A DNA stretch of 8,059 nucleotides from Cytophagales bacterium (GTDB lineage Bacteria > Bacteroidota > Bacteroidia > Cytophagales > Cyclobacteriaceae). Below the pieces are notes generated by a model that was not told the DNA's origin, ran no database searches, and saw nothing but the letters and a program-made list of their open reading frames with translations. Of the stretch, positions 6,812-8,059 are shown piece by piece. The position numbers and the translations under genes are program-made. Position 1 is the first letter of the stretch, and each line of letters begins with the position of its first letter. The stretch covers positions 1 through 8,059 of the forward strand of contig DPSB01000181.1 in NCBI GenBank assembly GCA_003537495.1, in the 5' to 3' direction.

Positions 6812-8059
6812 ATGATGAAAACAATTTTACCACCACTTCGCGAAGAAAGCTGGCGCAGGTCGCTCTTGGTCCGGGCTGTAATGCTTGCCTGCTTTGCACT
6901 TTGCATTAGCCTGAACACGTTTGCCCAATCTACTATTCGAGGCAAAGTAACGGATGAGTCTGGCACTGGGCTGCCAGGCGTTAACATCTTGTTTAAAGGA
7001 ACAGCATCAGGTACCACTACCGATGCCAACGGAGATTATGCCATTCAAGTGCCTGCTGATGGCGGAGCTAAAATTCTGGTATTCTCATTTATCGGCTACC
7101 AAACTATAGAGCAGGCTGCTGATGGACGTACTACCATTGATGTTTCATTGGCAACAGATGTTACCGCTTTGAGTGAAATTGTGGTGATTGGTTATGGTGA
7201 AATGCGGAAAGAAGCGGTAACCGGTTCAGTGGCATCTATAAGTGGAGATATGATGCGTGATATTCCTTCTACCAACATCTCACAAGCATTACAAGGACGT
7301 TTGCCAGGCGTAGAATTTTCACAAACATCCTCTCAACCAGGTGCAACAATGCAAATTCGTATCAGAGGTTCTAGATCGCTAACAGCAAGTAACGATCCTC
7401 TAATTGTTTTGGATGGTATTCCTTTCGTGGGCTCCATTGGAGATATAAACCCCAACGACATTAAGAGTGTAGATATTTTAAAAGATGCTTCGGCAACAGC
7501 CATTTATGGTTCGCGTGGAGCAAACGGTGTTATACTGGTAACAACCAATAAAGGACAAAGAGGCCAAAAGGCCAGAGTAACTTATAATAGTTTTTACGGA
7601 GCCAAAAAGGTTTTTGGTAAGTATCCTTTAATGAGTGGCCCGGACATGGTTAAACTTAGAGAGTTAAATGTTCCTTATACCACATACGGGCAAGACGAAG
7701 CTACAGATGTGGATACCGATTGGCAGGATTTATTGTACCGCCCGGCAACCATTACTAGCCATGACGTAGGTATTTCAAGCGGAACGGAAAATGGCAGCTA
7801 CAATTTTGGCATCGGCTACTTATTGGATCAGGCCGTTATCCCTACGCAGCAATACAGCCGATATACGCTACGAGGTACCGTTGATCAAAGCGTAGGTGAG
7901 CACTTCCGTTTTGGATTCACCACCAATAGTAACTATAGCATCAACACAGGTAGCCAGGTGAATATAGGTGGCTTGTTGCGCATGACACCAGTAGCAGATC
8001 CATTTAATCCTGACGGCTCGTTTAAAAGAACTGTTCGTACCGCCATTGATGAACCCTGG
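6812..8059 (+). CDS. SusC/RagA-family TonB-linked outer-membrane receptor, N-terminal part (3' end outside window)
   Basis: The frame is open from ATG 6812 to the right edge: 416 codons of a protein that usually has about 1000 residues. It should form a TonB-dependent outer-membrane channel importing glycans, peptides or other nutrients with a SusD-like partner. Residues 1-39 are a signal sequence with a long basic n-region, a hydrophobic core (about 17-36) and likely cleavage at TFA before Q39. Residues 41-115 are the carboxypeptidase-regulatory-like beta-sandwich (IRGKVTDESGTGLPGVNI, then GTTTDANGDYAI). SEIVVIGYG (121-129) is the TonB-box-like segment. The plug domain covers about 132-250 and includes ALQGRLPGVEF, IRIRGSRSL, PLIVLDGIPF and the SusC hallmark DASATAIYGSRGANGVILVTT (225-245). 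The barrel begins after about 255. A second in-frame ATG at 6815 is equally possible. Any susD gene would lie beyond the window. The ligand is unknown. Confidence 0.95.
   Translation, partial: MMKTILPPLREESWRRSLLVRAVMLACFALCISLNTFAQSTIRGKVTDESGTGLPGVNILFKGTASGTTTDANGDYAIQVPADGGAKILVFSFIGYQTIEQAADGRTTIDVSLATDVTALSEIVVIGYGEMRKEAVTGSVASISGDMMRDIPSTNISQALQGRLPGVEFSQTSSQPGATMQIRIRGSRSLTASNDPLIVLDGIPFVGSIGDINPNDIKSVDILKDASATAIYGSRGANGVILVTTNKGQRGQKARVTYNSFYGAKKVFGKYPLMSGPDMVKLRELNVPYTTYGQDEATDVDTDWQDLLYRPATITSHDVGISSGTENGSYNFGIGYLLDQAVIPTQQYSRYTLRGTVDQSVGEHFRFGFTTNSNYSINTGSQVNIGGLLRMTPVADPFNPDGSFKRTVRTAIDEPW

Noticed and set aside
6842..6880. Twin-arginine export signal in the receptor N-terminus (WRRSLL)
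   Set aside because: Only the RR and following leucine loosely fit; SusC-type receptors are exported by Sec, and no other Tat feature is clear.
6875..6910. Lipoprotein lipobox at MLAC in the receptor signal sequence
   Set aside because: The -3 residue is Met, a proper signal peptidase I site follows at TFA before Q, and TonB-dependent receptors are not lipoproteins.
6769..7029. 86-residue minus-strand ORF across the start of the receptor gene
   Set aside because: It lies opposite a clearly coding SusC signal sequence and regulatory-like domain, and its translation resembles no protein family.

Overview
The window looks like a chromosomal segment of a Bacteroidota bacterium, most likely Cytophagales or a near relative. 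Three things point there: a short primary sigma factor without region 1.1, a SusC/RagA-type TonB-dependent receptor with an N-terminal carboxypeptidase-regulatory-like domain, and A/T-rich start regions without clear Shine-Dalgarno sequences. The lineage is inferred from family resemblance only.

Layout. The left edge (1-493, +) holds the C-terminal part of an alpha/beta hydrolase. A palindrome-rich spacer (494-676) follows. Next is a tightly spaced + strand run: a membrane fatty-acid desaturase (677-1777), the primary sigma factor RpoD (1804-2667) and an uncharacterised 116-residue protein (2688-3038). Gaps of 26 and 20 bases suggest co-transcription. This run meets the minus-strand purT (3063-4244) tail to tail across 24 bases, with one inverted repeat over each stop codon. 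Upstream of purT on the same strand, 64 bases away, is a secreted penicillin-acylase-family Ntn hydrolase (about 6477 down to 4309). A divergent spacer of about 330 bases (6478-6811) separates it from a SusC-like receptor (6812 to the right edge, truncated). Repeated CGRTTGCA motifs in that spacer include one palindrome resembling a LacI-family operator.

How the genes fit together. Most are housekeeping or envelope functions: membrane-lipid desaturation, general transcription, formate-dependent purine synthesis, periplasmic amide hydrolysis and outer-membrane uptake. The only neighbours with a plausible shared role are the divergent secreted acylase and the SusC-like receptor, and that link is inference. 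I see no tRNA or rRNA gene, CRISPR array, insertion sequence, prophage or defence system. I did not find a clearly new biological system. The better leads are the repeated operator-like motifs before the receptor, the desaturase-rpoD linkage, the palindrome cluster at 500-567, and a Thr where the hydrolase family usually has its catalytic His.
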